A model generated the notes under the pieces. It was not told the origin of the DNA. It did no database searches and saw only the letters and a program-made list of their open reading frames with translations. 64,000 bases of DNA. It comes from Bog-473 sp963730785. GTDB taxonomy: Bacteria > Actinomycetota > Acidimicrobiia > Acidimicrobiales > RAAP-2. The stretch is from the NCBI GenBank assembly GCA_963730785.1, contig CAVSTF010000006.1, positions 124,001 to 188,000 on the forward strand. Direction: 5' to 3'. Shown in pieces: positions 52,117 through 60,535 of this stretch (the first letter of the stretch is position 1; each line of letters begins with the position of its first letter). Both the position numbers and the translations under genes were made by a program.

Positions 52117-53275
52117 TCATATCGTCGGAAAGCTCGGCTGCCACTTGCCGCCGCCATTGAAGGTCATCAACAGCTGGCCGTTGTCGATGGCGACGCCCTG
52201 TTCGGGTGTGGTGAAGCCGATGTACTGCCAATCCGACGTCGTCAGACCTCCATTCACATCGGTCCACGATTGACCGGCATCGAACGAGGCCATGAGTTCA
52301 TCGCTCTGGTTGTCGCCGAACACCAGCACACCAACTGACGGGCTGGCAATCGGCCCCGAAGCGGTTGCTGAGAATGGGATGGTTCTCGACCGGAAGGTGA
52401 TGCCGCCGTCGTCCGAGGTGTCCAGGCTCACGCCGGGGGTGCCGCCCCAGAGTCCTGCTTGGCAGTAGGCGGCCAAATGCAGCGGATCGCTTGCCGTTAA
52501 CCAGATCGGGCCTTCGGCCTGCGCACAGGGTAGCGTCCAGGGTTGCCACGAACCGTTGACCAGGCGAGCCCCACCGACAACGGTGCGGTCCACTTCAACT
52601 ATCCATCCGGCATGTCCCTGCAGAACGATCTGCTCGCTGGGCACTGGACCGGCGCCGACCGGAATCGTTGTGGCCGAGAGTGTCCAGGCATCCTGTCCGA
52701 TCGGGCTCGACATGATCCTCACCGGGCTGGCGTTCACGGTGGCGTAGACCACGCCTTCGGCCGCCTCCACGTCCGAGAGATAGCCCTGCCGGGGTGAGAT
52801 GGGAAGCGTGGGCTGATGCCAATGCAACCCACCATCGTGGGTGGACCACAATCCGTCCGGACCGCTGTTTTGATCCCACGCCCAGCCATCGTCGGCATCA
52901 GCGAAGCGGACCTGGTTCACCGTGAGGTCGGGAGGCATGGTGACCGGTAGCCACGAGAGGCCGACGTTGTCGGTGCGTAGCAACACCGGCGCGGCAGACC
53001 ACGGCGGTTGGTAGGCAACTGACCGTCCCAAGGACCCATCCCATCTCGGTCGAGACAAACGTCACCGATTCGGCTCGCACGGGCTGGGCTAGTTCCGCGG
53101 TCGGAGGAACGGTGGTGGGGGGAAGGGAGGGGGCCGGGACGGTGGTCGTCTCTTTGACGGTGGTGCTTGTCCGGAGTGAGTGGCCTGGATTTTTAAGTGG
53201 TGCGCTCCCGCTACAACCAGTCAGCACAAGAGCGGTGAGTCCGACCAATCCCAAACCCAGAATGCGTGTCTTCAT
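52117..53275 (-). CDS. Lipoprotein with BNR/YCF48-like propeller repeats (one frameshift)
   Basis: About 385 residues. Lipoprotein signal 'MKTRILGLGLVGLTALVLTGC' with the lipobox Cys at about 21, a Thr/Pro-rich linker (about 30-60), then repeats such as 'LLRTDNVGLSWLPV', 'LWSTHDGGLHWHQP', 'LDTSDDGGITFRS' and 'MASFDAGQSWTDV', typical of BNR or photosystem-stability (YCF48) propellers. The frame changes near 52990 between 'SCLPTAVVCRA' and 'PVLLRTDNVG'. Anchored outside the membrane; function unknown. Confidence 0.78.
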
Positions 53276-53322
53276 GCATCTCTCACGCCGGAGCCCGTCA
53301 TTGCGTTGCCACGAGGGCCGAA

Positions 53323-53517
53323 TTACTTCTTGAAGGTCAGGCCCTTCTCCTTCAGTGCGTCCCTGAGTGTGTTGATGGCCTTGGGGCCCATGCCGTGCAG
53401 TTCGGCCAGAGCCGCCTCGGTCAGCTTGGCCAGATCCTTGAAGGTCTCATGACCAGCGCTGGCCAGGGCTCGTCGAGCCGGTGCTGACATTCCCTTGAGG
53501 TTGTCCCAGTCGCTCAC
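53323..53517 (-). CDS. Small helix-hairpin-helix protein
   Basis: 64 residues, 'SAPARRALASAGHETFKDLAKLTEAALAELHGMGPKAINTLRDALKEKG': one helix-hairpin-helix motif (HGMGPKAI) like the alpha C-terminal domain of RNA polymerase or DUF4332-type proteins. It probably binds nucleic acid or protein. GTG 53517 follows AAAGGA. It sits 16 bases after the Lgt-like gene. Confidence 0.8.
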   Translation of the reverse strand: MSDWDNLKGMSAPARRALASAGHETFKDLAKLTEAALAELHGMGPKAINTLRDALKEKGLTFKK

Positions 53518-53533
53518 GGCGATTCCTTTCCGA

Positions 53534-54374
53534 TCAGGTGGGTGTGGTCAGGACCGGTTCGGCCGGGTGGGGCGAGTTGGTGGACAACCAGGCCCGCCAT
53601 TGACCTCGAGCCCGCAACAGAAGGAACGATCCACTGACGACCAGGGCCACCCCGGCGATCTGCACCAGCAGCGAGCCCAAATGGCCGTCCTCGCCGAGCC
53701 ACAGGTGCTCATCGAGCGCCCGCTCAATGCCCCAGAGGATCATTCCGGTCGAGATGACGACGCCGGCGGGATAAGCCGGAACGGCGCGTACCGTCGGGCC
53801 ATTTGTTCAGCCGGCGCTCAATCAAGATCAGGATGAGGAAGACCGAGAGGTCCTCAAGGGATTGGAAGATGGGTACGGGTAAGCGACGGCCGGTTTGACC
53901 GGAGTAGTACATGCCGAACCACTGATGAGTGGGGTGTCCGCCACCGTCCACCATGAGCTGGGGACCGAGCAGGCGGCCCATGGACCAGGCCGCCATGAGT
54001 ACGGGTGCAATGAGGTCCAGGGCACGGGAGATGGGGAGCTCGGGACAGCGGGCCCGAGTGAGCAGGATGCCGGTGGGCACGGCGAAGATGAGGCCCCCGA
54101 ATGACGACAGACCACCGTGCCAAATCGCGAAGACCTGGATCGGATGGTGGTCGTAGTAACTGAGCATCGACACCACATGGAACACCCGGGCACCCACCAC
54201 GGCCGAGAAGATGATCCAGAGGAAGACGGAGGTGAACCAGTCGCTGGGGTAGCCGGCGCGCCGAAGGCGGCGCTCGAAATAGGTGAAGCCAAACCAGAAG
54301 GTGAGGGCCAGCCCGATGCCGTAGGTGTGGACCTGCAGCGGGCCAATGTGGAAGACAACGGGGATGGGTCTCAT
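53534..54374 (-). CDS. lgt: Prolipoprotein diacylglyceryl transferase-like protein (one frameshift)
   Basis: About 279 residues, seven-helix membrane protein. 'VVFHIGPLQVHTYGIGLALTFW', 'GARVFHVVSM' and 'WHGGLSSFGGLIFAV' follow the Lgt pattern. Lgt moves diacylglycerol from phosphatidylglycerol to the lipobox Cys. The signature GRxGNFxNxE is altered to 'GRLLGPQLMVDGG', keeping the Arg but losing the Asn residues; 'VPIFQSLED' replaces HPxQLYE. The frame changes near 53800. It may be a divergent Lgt or a paralog with another role. Several lipoproteins in this window would need an Lgt. Confidence 0.75.
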
Positions 54375-54429
54375 GGCGCTCCGAGCCCCAGGTTACGACG
54401 CTGAGCTAAAGGTGGCGGCGCGGTGAAAG

Positions 54430-55578
54430 CTAGGGACGACCGGCGCCGACGAAGCCGCCGCTGAGCCGGAGGCCCGTGATGTGTACCGTCTCGCCGGTCT
54501 CGGGAGCTTCGATCATGGTGCCAGGGCCGACGTACATGGCCACATGATCGGAACCACCGGGACCGTAGAAGAGAAGGTCGCCCGGCTGCAGATCGGAGAG
54601 AGGTACCGGTGTCGTGTCCGACATTTGTCCGCCCGAGTAGTGAGGAAGACCCACGCCGACTTGGCCCCACGCCCAGGCAGTCAGGCCGGAGCAGTCGAAT
54701 CCGGGCCGAGATGAACCCTTAGGTGACTCGGCACCCCAGACGTAAGGAACGCCGATTTGGCTCTCGGCGGCTTGTACGGCACCCGCTCCACCAGCTGCGG
54801 TGGGCGGTGGTGCGGCATTGCTGAGCGAGACGTAGCTGGCGGTGTGGAGGCGAACGGTGGTTTGGCGGGCGGCAGCTGCGGCAGACGCACGTTGGGCTGC
54901 CTGCACCAGGCTGGCGATTTCGCCGTTCTCCTGACCAAGTGCAGCCTTCTGGGCGTTGATGGCTTGCTGGTTCGCATTTACGGCGGCCTGCTCGGCGCTC
55001 ACTGCTTGCTGCGCCGATGCCTGCTGACCTTGCAGGTGTGCCTCTTGCACACTCAAGGTGTTCTGCGCCGTGTGCAACGTTGAGACGGCTTCGGTGAGGT
55101 CACCCTCTGCAATTTCGTTGTATTCGTTGGCGGCGCCGGAAGTCTTGTTGTTGTTGCCGAAAATCGGGTTAGTGCCGGCTGCCGCTCCGTCGGAGACGTA
55201 GTTGTCGATGGCCGCCTTGGACAGCGTCTTGCGATCGGCGGCTACCTGAAGGAGGTCGGCGGCGATGCTTGCCTTGGTCGACGCGATGCTCCCGTTGATC
55301 GATTGCAGGTGGGCGGCTGCGGCGTCGTACTGCTGGCTCAGGGCCGACATGCGATTCTGCGCAGCAGTGAGTTCAGACTCGATGGCGGCGGCCTTCGCCT
55401 TGGCACTGGTGATGGACTCACCGGCGGCTGGGCGCGAAACGAGAACCACAGTGCTTGAACACACTGTGACGAGGGCCATAACGGGCAGTGATGCCCGCCG
55501 GAGCAGCCGAGCGCCCCGAGCTGACCACGGCGTGGAGTGGCTTTGTTGCCGCTCTACGTCAGTCACGATGGTCGACAT
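54430..55578 (-). CDS. NlpC/P60 peptidoglycan endopeptidase
   Basis: 382 residues. N-terminal hydrophobic segment 'LPVMALVTVCSSTVVLV' (about 32-50) as signal or anchor, a long Ala/Gln-rich coiled coil (about 55-240), then the NlpC/P60 domain (about 265-382) with Cys296 in 'PGFDCSGLTAWAW' and His345 in 'SDHVAMYVGPGTMIEAP'. Resembles RipA-type cell-separation hydrolases that cut D-Glu-DAP bonds; the coiled coil usually restrains activity. No strong ribosome site at ATG 55578. Confidence 0.9.
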   Translation of the reverse strand: MSTIVTDVERQQSHSTPWSARGARLLRRASLPVMALVTVCSSTVVLVSRPAAGESITSAKAKAAAIESELTAAQNRMSALSQQYDAAAAHLQSINGSIASTKASIAADLLQVAADRKTLSKAAIDNYVSDGAAAGTNPIFGNNNKTSGAANEYNEIAEGDLTEAVSTLHTAQNTLSVQEAHLQGQQASAQQAVSAEQAAVNANQQAINAQKAALGQENGEIASLVQAAQRASAAAAARQTTVRLHTASYVSLSNAAPPPTAAGGAGAVQAAESQIGVPYVWGAESPKGSSRPGFDCSGLTAWAWGQVGVGLPHYSGGQMSDTTPVPLSDLQPGDLLFYGPGGSDHVAMYVGPGTMIEAPETGETVHITGLRLSGGFVGAGRP

Positions 55579-55682
55579 TCTTACTGCCCAACGCCACCAG
55601 ATTCAAACACCATCACGTGGATTTCACGTTGATTGGTCGTACCTTTGGTAGCAATTCCCAGGTGAGGAGGTGACATTACAAA

Positions 55683-55709
55683 GTCGCAACTTTTTGTCAG
55701 ATTTGCGAC
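55683..55709. promoter_or_regulatory. Inverted repeat between NlpC/P60 and dienelactone hydrolase genes
   Basis: GTCGCAA (55683-55689) and TTGCGAC (55703-55709) with 13 bases between, in an AT-richer island (ACAAAGTCGCAACTTTTTGT overlaps it). It is placed midway between two divergent genes, so it could be an operator for either. Confidence 0.35.
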
Positions 55710-55745
55710 CTTCCCCCTCAACCAGGCAGGGACTACGTTCCGAGG

Positions 55746-56426
55746 ATGGGTCAAATGATCGAATTTCCAAGTAATGGCACCGGCGCCGTGGGTTACCTGG
55801 CGTCGCCTGAGGATGGTTCCGGACCAGGGGTAATTGTGATCCAGGAGTGGTGGGGCCTGGTTGATCACATCAAAGACGTGTGCGACCGCTTCGCCGCCGC
55901 TGGCTTTTTCGCCCTTGCTCCCGACCTCTACCACGGGGTCACGGTGGCCGAGCCGGACGAAGCGGGCAAGGCGATGATGGCGCTACAGATGGACCGGGCC
56001 GCCCGGGACATGAGTGGTGCGGTGGATGAGTTGGTGCGTCGGTCCGGGCATGAACACATCGGCGTCATCGGTTTTTGCATGGGTGGAGGTCTGGCCATTG
56101 TGTTGGCCACCCAGCGGCCAGACGCGGTGGCGGCCGTAGTGCCGTGTTACGGCGTGATCCCTTGGCCCGATGCCCAGCCCGACTACTCGGCCATGTCGGC
56201 TGCCCTGTTGGGTCACTACGCCGGCAAGGACGACTTCTTCACGCCCGAAGCGGCGCAGGAGTTGGGTGAGAAGTTGCGCGGCCTCGGCAAGGAGGCCGAG
56301 ATCATCGTGTACCCCGAAGCCGACCACGCCTTCTTTAATGACACCCGGCCCGAGGTCTACGCCCCCGAAGACGCCGCGCAGTTGTGGGAGCGCTCCTTGG
56401 CCTTCTTCGCCTCGCACCTTTCATAG
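55746..56426 (+). CDS. Dienelactone hydrolase family protein
   Basis: 226 residues. Nucleophile Cys111 in 'GVIGFCMGGGLAIVLA', acid Asp in 'HYAGKDDFFTP' and His in 'YPEADHAFFNDTRPEVY', the DLH triad. 'VIVIQEWWGLVDHIKDVCDRFAAAGFFALAPDLYHG' is the standard N-terminal half. Members open lactones from chlorocatechol breakdown, but many act on other esters. No catechol genes are nearby. Confidence 0.9.
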   Translation: MGQMIEFPSNGTGAVGYLASPEDGSGPGVIVIQEWWGLVDHIKDVCDRFAAAGFFALAPDLYHGVTVAEPDEAGKAMMALQMDRAARDMSGAVDELVRRSGHEHIGVIGFCMGGGLAIVLATQRPDAVAAVVPCYGVIPWPDAQPDYSAMSAALLGHYAGKDDFFTPEAAQELGEKLRGLGKEAEIIVYPEADHAFFNDTRPEVYAPEDAAQLWERSLAFFASHLS

Positions 56427-56473
56427 GGTCAGCGCCCGAAAGGGCGATCTTTGGGGTTTGTTACCATCGGCCC

Positions 56474-57412
56474 ATGTCTGCACGCTCCCGTGACCTGCCC
56501 CGTCGTTCCTGCCTTTCCACGCCGGGTTCCAATGAGAAGTTCCTGGCCAAGGCCCCCACGGTCGCGGCCGACATGACCTTCCTCGACCTCGAGGATGCCG
56601 TGGCCCCCCTGGAAAAGGTCGGGGCCCGGGCCAAGGTGGTCGACGCCATCAAGAACCTGCCCTGGGACGAGCGGGTGCTGTGTGTCCGGGTCAACGCCTG
56701 GGACACCGAGTGGACCTACGGCGACGTCATTGAGGTGGTCGGCAACGCCGGCGAGCGTCTGGACGAGATCATGCTGCCCAAGGTGCAGTCGGCGGCCGAA
56801 GTCATCGCCATGGATTTGTTGCTCACTCAGGTTGAGAAGAATTCCGGCCTGCCCATCGGGCACATCGGCATTGAGGCTCAGATCGAGACGGCTCGGGGTC
56901 TGATCAATGTCGATGAGATCTGCGCCGCCTCACCGAGGTTGGAGACCATCATCTTCGGCCCCGCCGACTTTGCGGCCAGTATCGAGATGCCGGTGCTGAC
57001 CGGAGGGATCGAGATTCCCGAGTACCCGGGTGACCACTTCCACTATGTGTTCAGCCGCATCCTCATGGCCGGACGGGCCAATGGCCTCCAGGTCATTGAC
57101 GGCCCGTTCCTCAAGGTACGTGAGCTCGATTCGTTACGGCAGTACGCCCTGCGCACCCGCATGCTCGGTTACGACGGCAAGTGGGCGCTCACGCCCGACC
57201 AGGCCGTCGTGCTCAACGAGGTGTACTCGCCCACGCAGGAGCAGTTCGACAAGGCCTACGACATCCTCGAGGCGTACAAGCAGGCGACCGAGGTCGATCG
57301 TAAGGGTGCTGTCATGCTGGGCGACGAAATGATCGACGAAGCCTCACGAAAGATGGCCATCAAGTTCGTCAGTCGGGGCGAGCGGGCTGGGCTGTCCCGC
57401 AGCGCCGGCTAA
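56474..57412 (+). CDS. mcl: L-malyl-CoA / beta-methylmalyl-CoA lyase (CitE-like)
   Basis: 312-residue HpcH/HpaI-CitE TIM barrel. 'RRSCLSTPGSNEKFLAKAPTVAADMTFLDLEDAVAPLEK' with the acidic metal ligands, 'VRVNAWDTEWTYGDV', 'IMLPKVQSAAEV', 'IEAQIETARGLINVDEI' and 'GDEMIDEASRKMA' near the end resemble the streptomycete CoA-ester lyase of the ethylmalonyl-CoA pathway. With mcd and mch nearby, it probably cleaves beta-methylmalyl-CoA to glyoxylate and propionyl-CoA. The end overlaps the convergent DoxX-like gene by 69 bases. Confidence 0.85.
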   Translation: MSARSRDLPRRSCLSTPGSNEKFLAKAPTVAADMTFLDLEDAVAPLEKVGARAKVVDAIKNLPWDERVLCVRVNAWDTEWTYGDVIEVVGNAGERLDEIMLPKVQSAAEVIAMDLLLTQVEKNSGLPIGHIGIEAQIETARGLINVDEICAASPRLETIIFGPADFAASIEMPVLTGGIEIPEYPGDHFHYVFSRILMAGRANGLQVIDGPFLKVRELDSLRQYALRTRMLGYDGKWALTPDQAVVLNEVYSPTQEQFDKAYDILEAYKQATEVDRKGAVMLGDEMIDEASRKMAIKFVSRGERAGLSRSAG

Positions 57413-57754
57413 CGCGAACCCAATCAATGGGATCTGGAGTGGGAAGCGCACCCAGGTCAGTACTTGCGTGAGCACGTCGTGCCCCTGTTGCGCGGTGATG
57501 GCTTCTTGCAGATTGGCCGGCCACACCAGTAGGAGCAGTAGGGCAGCCGCCAGTCCGGCCCAACGCTGACGGCGCCACAGCCCGTAGGCGCAGACCAATT
57601 CGGCTGCGCCGCTCAGGTAGACCAGCGTTCGGTGGGCGGGGAGTGCGTGCGGAACGATGCCGGTGAAGGTGGCCGGATGGATCAGGTGGATGACGCCGCT
57701 GATGCTGAAGGCGACGGCGACAATGAAGGGTAGATAAGGGCGGGCCCGGCTCAA
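57344..57754 (-). CDS. DoxX-like membrane protein
   Basis: 136 residues, about four helices: 'YLPFIVAVAFSISGVIHLIHP', 'LVYLSGAAELVCAYGLW', 'WAGLAAALLLLLVWPANLQEAI' and 'FPLQIPLIGFALAGAAG'. TTG at 57754 lies 13 bases after the mcd stop on the same strand, so it may be the tail of that unit. The role of the family is poorly defined. Confidence 0.72.
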   Translation of the reverse strand: MSRARPYLPFIVAVAFSISGVIHLIHPATFTGIVPHALPAHRTLVYLSGAAELVCAYGLWRRQRWAGLAAALLLLLVWPANLQEAITAQQGHDVLTQVLTWVRFPLQIPLIGFALAGAAGQPSPLAPTDELDGHLS

Positions 57755-57767
57755 CCGATACGTCGGA

Positions 57768-59372
57768 TCAACCGATGAGGCGGCGGGCGATCACCTTGAG
57801 GGCCAGCGTCTCGTCGGCACCTTCGAAGATCGACAACACCCGCGCATCGACGAAGTAGCGGCTCACTGGAAACTCCTCGGCGTAGCCCATCCCGCCATGA
57901 ATCTGCATGGCCTCGCGAGTGACCCACTCGGCGGCCCGGCACACGTAGGCCTTGACCATGGAGGCTTCCAGAGCGCCTTCGCCCTGGGCCATCAATCGGG
58001 CCACGTGGTACGAGGACTGACGGGTGGCCTGAATGATGACGGCCATCCGGCCCAACTTGGCCTGCGTCAATTGGTAGTCACCGATGGGCGAACCGAAGAC
58101 GACGCGGTTGGCCGCGTAGTCCTGCGCCGCCTCGTAGGCCGCCTGCATGACGCCGAGGGCTCGAGCCGCTGTCTGCAGTCGGCCGTTCTCGAAGCCCTGC
58201 ATCTGGAGATAGAAGCCCTTGCCCAATCCTTCTTCGCCACCAACCAGGTTGGCGTCGGGGACGAACCAGTTCTCGAAGGCCAGCTCGTAGGAGTGCATGC
58301 CTCGGTAGCCCAGGGTGTCGATGGGTCGACCCTCGAGCTTGCCGGGCCCAATGTCGGCCGGCCGGCCGTCCTCTTCCTGGGTGAACACGAACCCGTGGCC
58401 GTCGCCCCGTGGCTTTTCAACCACGAACATCGAGATGCCGCGGTGGGTCAGCGATCGGTCGGGGTCGGTGCGGGCCAGCAGCATGAGCACATCGGCTCGG
58501 GCGGCGAAGGTGCACCAGGTCTTGACCCCGTTGATGAGCCAACCGCCCTCGGTGCGGGTGGCGGCGGTGACGATGCCGGCGACATCGGAGCCGTAGTCAG
58601 GCTCGGTGACGGCCACGGCGGCCAGGACCTCGGCCGAGGCCAGCTTGGGCAGCCAGTGCTTCTTCTGCTCTTCGGTGCCGCCGTAGACCAGGGCCCGGGT
58701 GAGGATTTCGGGGCGGGTAATGAGCGAACCGCCCACGCCGAGTGAGCCCCAGCTCAATTCCTCGGTGGCGACCACCATGCCCATGTAGTCGCTCTCGCCA
58801 CCGGTGGCGAAGCCGTCGTATTCCTCGGGAACCGAGAGGCCGAAGCCACCCAGCTCGGCCAGGCCACTGATGACCTCTTCGGGGATGTCGCCGTTGGTGC
58901 GGTGCACGTGCTCGGCGTGCGGGCGCACCTTCTCTTCGGCGAAGCGGTGAAAGGTCTCACGCACCAGTTCGAAGTCCTCACCCAGGTGGCGGGGTCCCTG
59001 CTCGTGAGCCAGGCCGGCCAACACGGCGGGGTCGCGCCAGGTGGCCATGAACTCGGCCACCGGTTCGTTCCAACCGACCTTGGTGCCCCAGGCGGTCTCT
59101 CGTCCGGACACCTTGCCGCCCAGGTCGGCCATGACGTCGGCCACGAAGGCGTTGGTGAGCTTGGCCTCGGTGTCGCCGAGTGCGCCGTATTCGAGGGTGG
59201 CCCGTGCGGTGGCTACCGCAGCGGCCGCGTGGGCGACGTCGTAGGCCACCACCTGATTGGCGTCGATCCCGCCGTTGTCGCGTACGGCGGCGCAGGCCTG
59301 GTCGACCAGATGTTGAGCCAGTTCGACTGCCTCGGCGGCCGCTGATAATTCGGAGGAAATCGGCTCAGTCAT
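57768..59372 (-). CDS. mcd: (2S)-methylsuccinyl-CoA dehydrogenase, probable
   Basis: 534 residues, about 150 longer than ordinary acyl-CoA dehydrogenases because of an N-terminal helical domain ('GGIDANQVVAYDVAHAAAAVATARATLEYGALGD'), as in methylsuccinyl-CoA dehydrogenase. The dehydrogenase core has 'VAVTEPDYGSDVAGIVTAATRTEGGWLINGVKTWCTFA' and ends 'SRYFVDARVLSIFEGADETLALKVIARRLIG' with the catalytic Glu in FEG. mcl and mch nearby support oxidation of methylsuccinyl-CoA to mesaconyl-CoA. It follows a methyltransferase gene by 11 bases. Confidence 0.82.
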   Translation of the reverse strand: MTEPISSELSAAAEAVELAQHLVDQACAAVRDNGGIDANQVVAYDVAHAAAAVATARATLEYGALGDTEAKLTNAFVADVMADLGGKVSGRETAWGTKVGWNEPVAEFMATWRDPAVLAGLAHEQGPRHLGEDFELVRETFHRFAEEKVRPHAEHVHRTNGDIPEEVISGLAELGGFGLSVPEEYDGFATGGESDYMGMVVATEELSWGSLGVGGSLITRPEILTRALVYGGTEEQKKHWLPKLASAEVLAAVAVTEPDYGSDVAGIVTAATRTEGGWLINGVKTWCTFAARADVLMLLARTDPDRSLTHRGISMFVVEKPRGDGHGFVFTQEEDGRPADIGPGKLEGRPIDTLGYRGMHSYELAFENWFVPDANLVGGEEGLGKGFYLQMQGFENGRLQTAARALGVMQAAYEAAQDYAANRVVFGSPIGDYQLTQAKLGRMAVIIQATRQSSYHVARLMAQGEGALEASMVKAYVCRAAEWVTREAMQIHGGMGYAEEFPVSRYFVDARVLSIFEGADETLALKVIARRLIG

Positions 59373-59383
59373 GGGTCGCGACC

Positions 59384-60040
59384 CTACTGGGGCGGGCGGC
59401 GGCCGATGACCGTCACCAGCGGGGGCAGCACGACGGGGTCGTCGCCCGGGTCGACGCCGGTGAGCGATTCCAGATACTCGGCCACCGGTCCAGGCCCCAC
59501 GCCGGCCGGGGCTTCGGCCCAGGCATCGGTGACGAGGAGGCCGGCATCGCGCAGGAGGGCTGGAGTGCGGGCGCCGATGTCGGGGTGCCGCGCACTGGGC
59601 ATGGACATGGGGATGCCATCAATACGACCGGCGGAGGTGATCGGTTCCTGCACCACCACCCAGGATCCGGGCTTGACCACCCGGACCATGCGGCGCACCA
59701 CGACGGCTGGGTCCTCGACGTGCATGAGGAGGAAGCGGCAGAAGGCCAGATCGACCGGCTCGGGGAGGACCAGATCCTCGCCGGCCTGGGTCAGGGCGAT
59801 CACCTGGGCGGCTGCCGCCGCGGCCGCCGCATGGGCCACTTCGTCTCGAGCTTTGGGGTCGCTGTCGACGGCGTAGATGCGGCCGTCCTGCCCGACCATT
59901 TCGGCCAGAGCGACGGACACGTCGCCCCCGCCGGCGCCGACATCGACACAGCGCCACCCTTCGGAGAGTCCGAGCCGGCTGAGCGCAGTGGCCAACGGGC
60001 GCCGGTAGACGTCGTCTCGAAGACCTTTCAATTCGCTCAT
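59384..60040 (-). CDS. Class I SAM-dependent methyltransferase
   Basis: 218 residues. Motif I 'VDVGAGGGDVSVALAEMVG', acidic motif II 'IYAVDSDPKA', and 'DLAFCRFLLMHVEDPAVVVRRMVRVVKPGSWVVVQEP' as in UbiE/Methyltransf_25-type enzymes. Located directly upstream of mcd on the same strand. The substrate cannot be read. Confidence 0.85.
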   Translation of the reverse strand: MSELKGLRDDVYRRPLATALSRLGLSEGWRCVDVGAGGGDVSVALAEMVGQDGRIYAVDSDPKARDEVAHAAAAAAAAQVIALTQAGEDLVLPEPVDLAFCRFLLMHVEDPAVVVRRMVRVVKPGSWVVVQEPITSAGRIDGIPMSMPSARHPDIGARTPALLRDAGLLVTDAWAEAPAGVGPGPVAEYLESLTGVDPGDDPVVLPPLVTVIGRRPPQ

Positions 60041-60100
60041 GGCACCACCCTATTGGCCCCGCTGATTCGGGCCCATGGTGCGACCGATATCCTTCGCCGG

Positions 60101-60535
60101 GTGAAGGTGACCATGTTGCTCTGCGATGCCGCACAGGTATCGGACGGAAAGCTCTACATCCTTGGCGGCGGATGGAGCATGACGGGTCCCGACCCGGTTC
60201 CCTCGGCCGTTGCCCTCAAGATCGATGTCGACTGGCACGAGGCTGAGGCATCCCACCACTGGGAGCTCTTCCTGGAGGACGCCGACGGTCGCCCGGTGCT
60301 GATGGAGACGCCCGATGGCACACAGCCGGTGGAAGTGCGGGGCGAGTTCACCGTGAGCCAGCCCCCTGGCATCCCCGAGGGCTCGCCCATCGATGTGGCG
60401 CTGGCCGTCAATCTCGGTCCCATCCCCCTCGCTCCCGGCACCCGTTTCGCCTGGCGACTCACCATTGACGGTGAGTCGCTCCCCGGCGCCTCGCTCGGCT
60501 TCACCACCCGTCCGCGGCCGGTGCCCGGCGCATGA
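60101..60535 (+). CDS. DUF6941-like protein
   Basis: 144 residues, beginning 'KVTMLLCDAAQVSDGKLYILGGGWSMTG', the hallmark of an uncharacterised all-beta actinobacterial family I believe to be DUF6941. Later 'GPIPLAPGTRFAWRLTIDGE' gives a beta-sandwich-like pattern. GTG 60101 or GTG 60107 may be the start. ATGA overlap with mch indicates coupling. Function unknown. Confidence 0.8.
   Translation: MKVTMLLCDAAQVSDGKLYILGGGWSMTGPDPVPSAVALKIDVDWHEAEASHHWELFLEDADGRPVLMETPDGTQPVEVRGEFTVSQPPGIPEGSPIDVALAVNLGPIPLAPGTRFAWRLTIDGESLPGASLGFTTRPRPVPGA

Noticed and set aside
55579..55745. ydaO-type c-di-AMP riboswitch upstream of the NlpC/P60 endopeptidase
   Set aside because: Cell-wall hydrolases in actinobacteria often have one, but I could not find the conserved core or pseudoknot elements in this short gap; only a 7-bp inverted repeat is evident.
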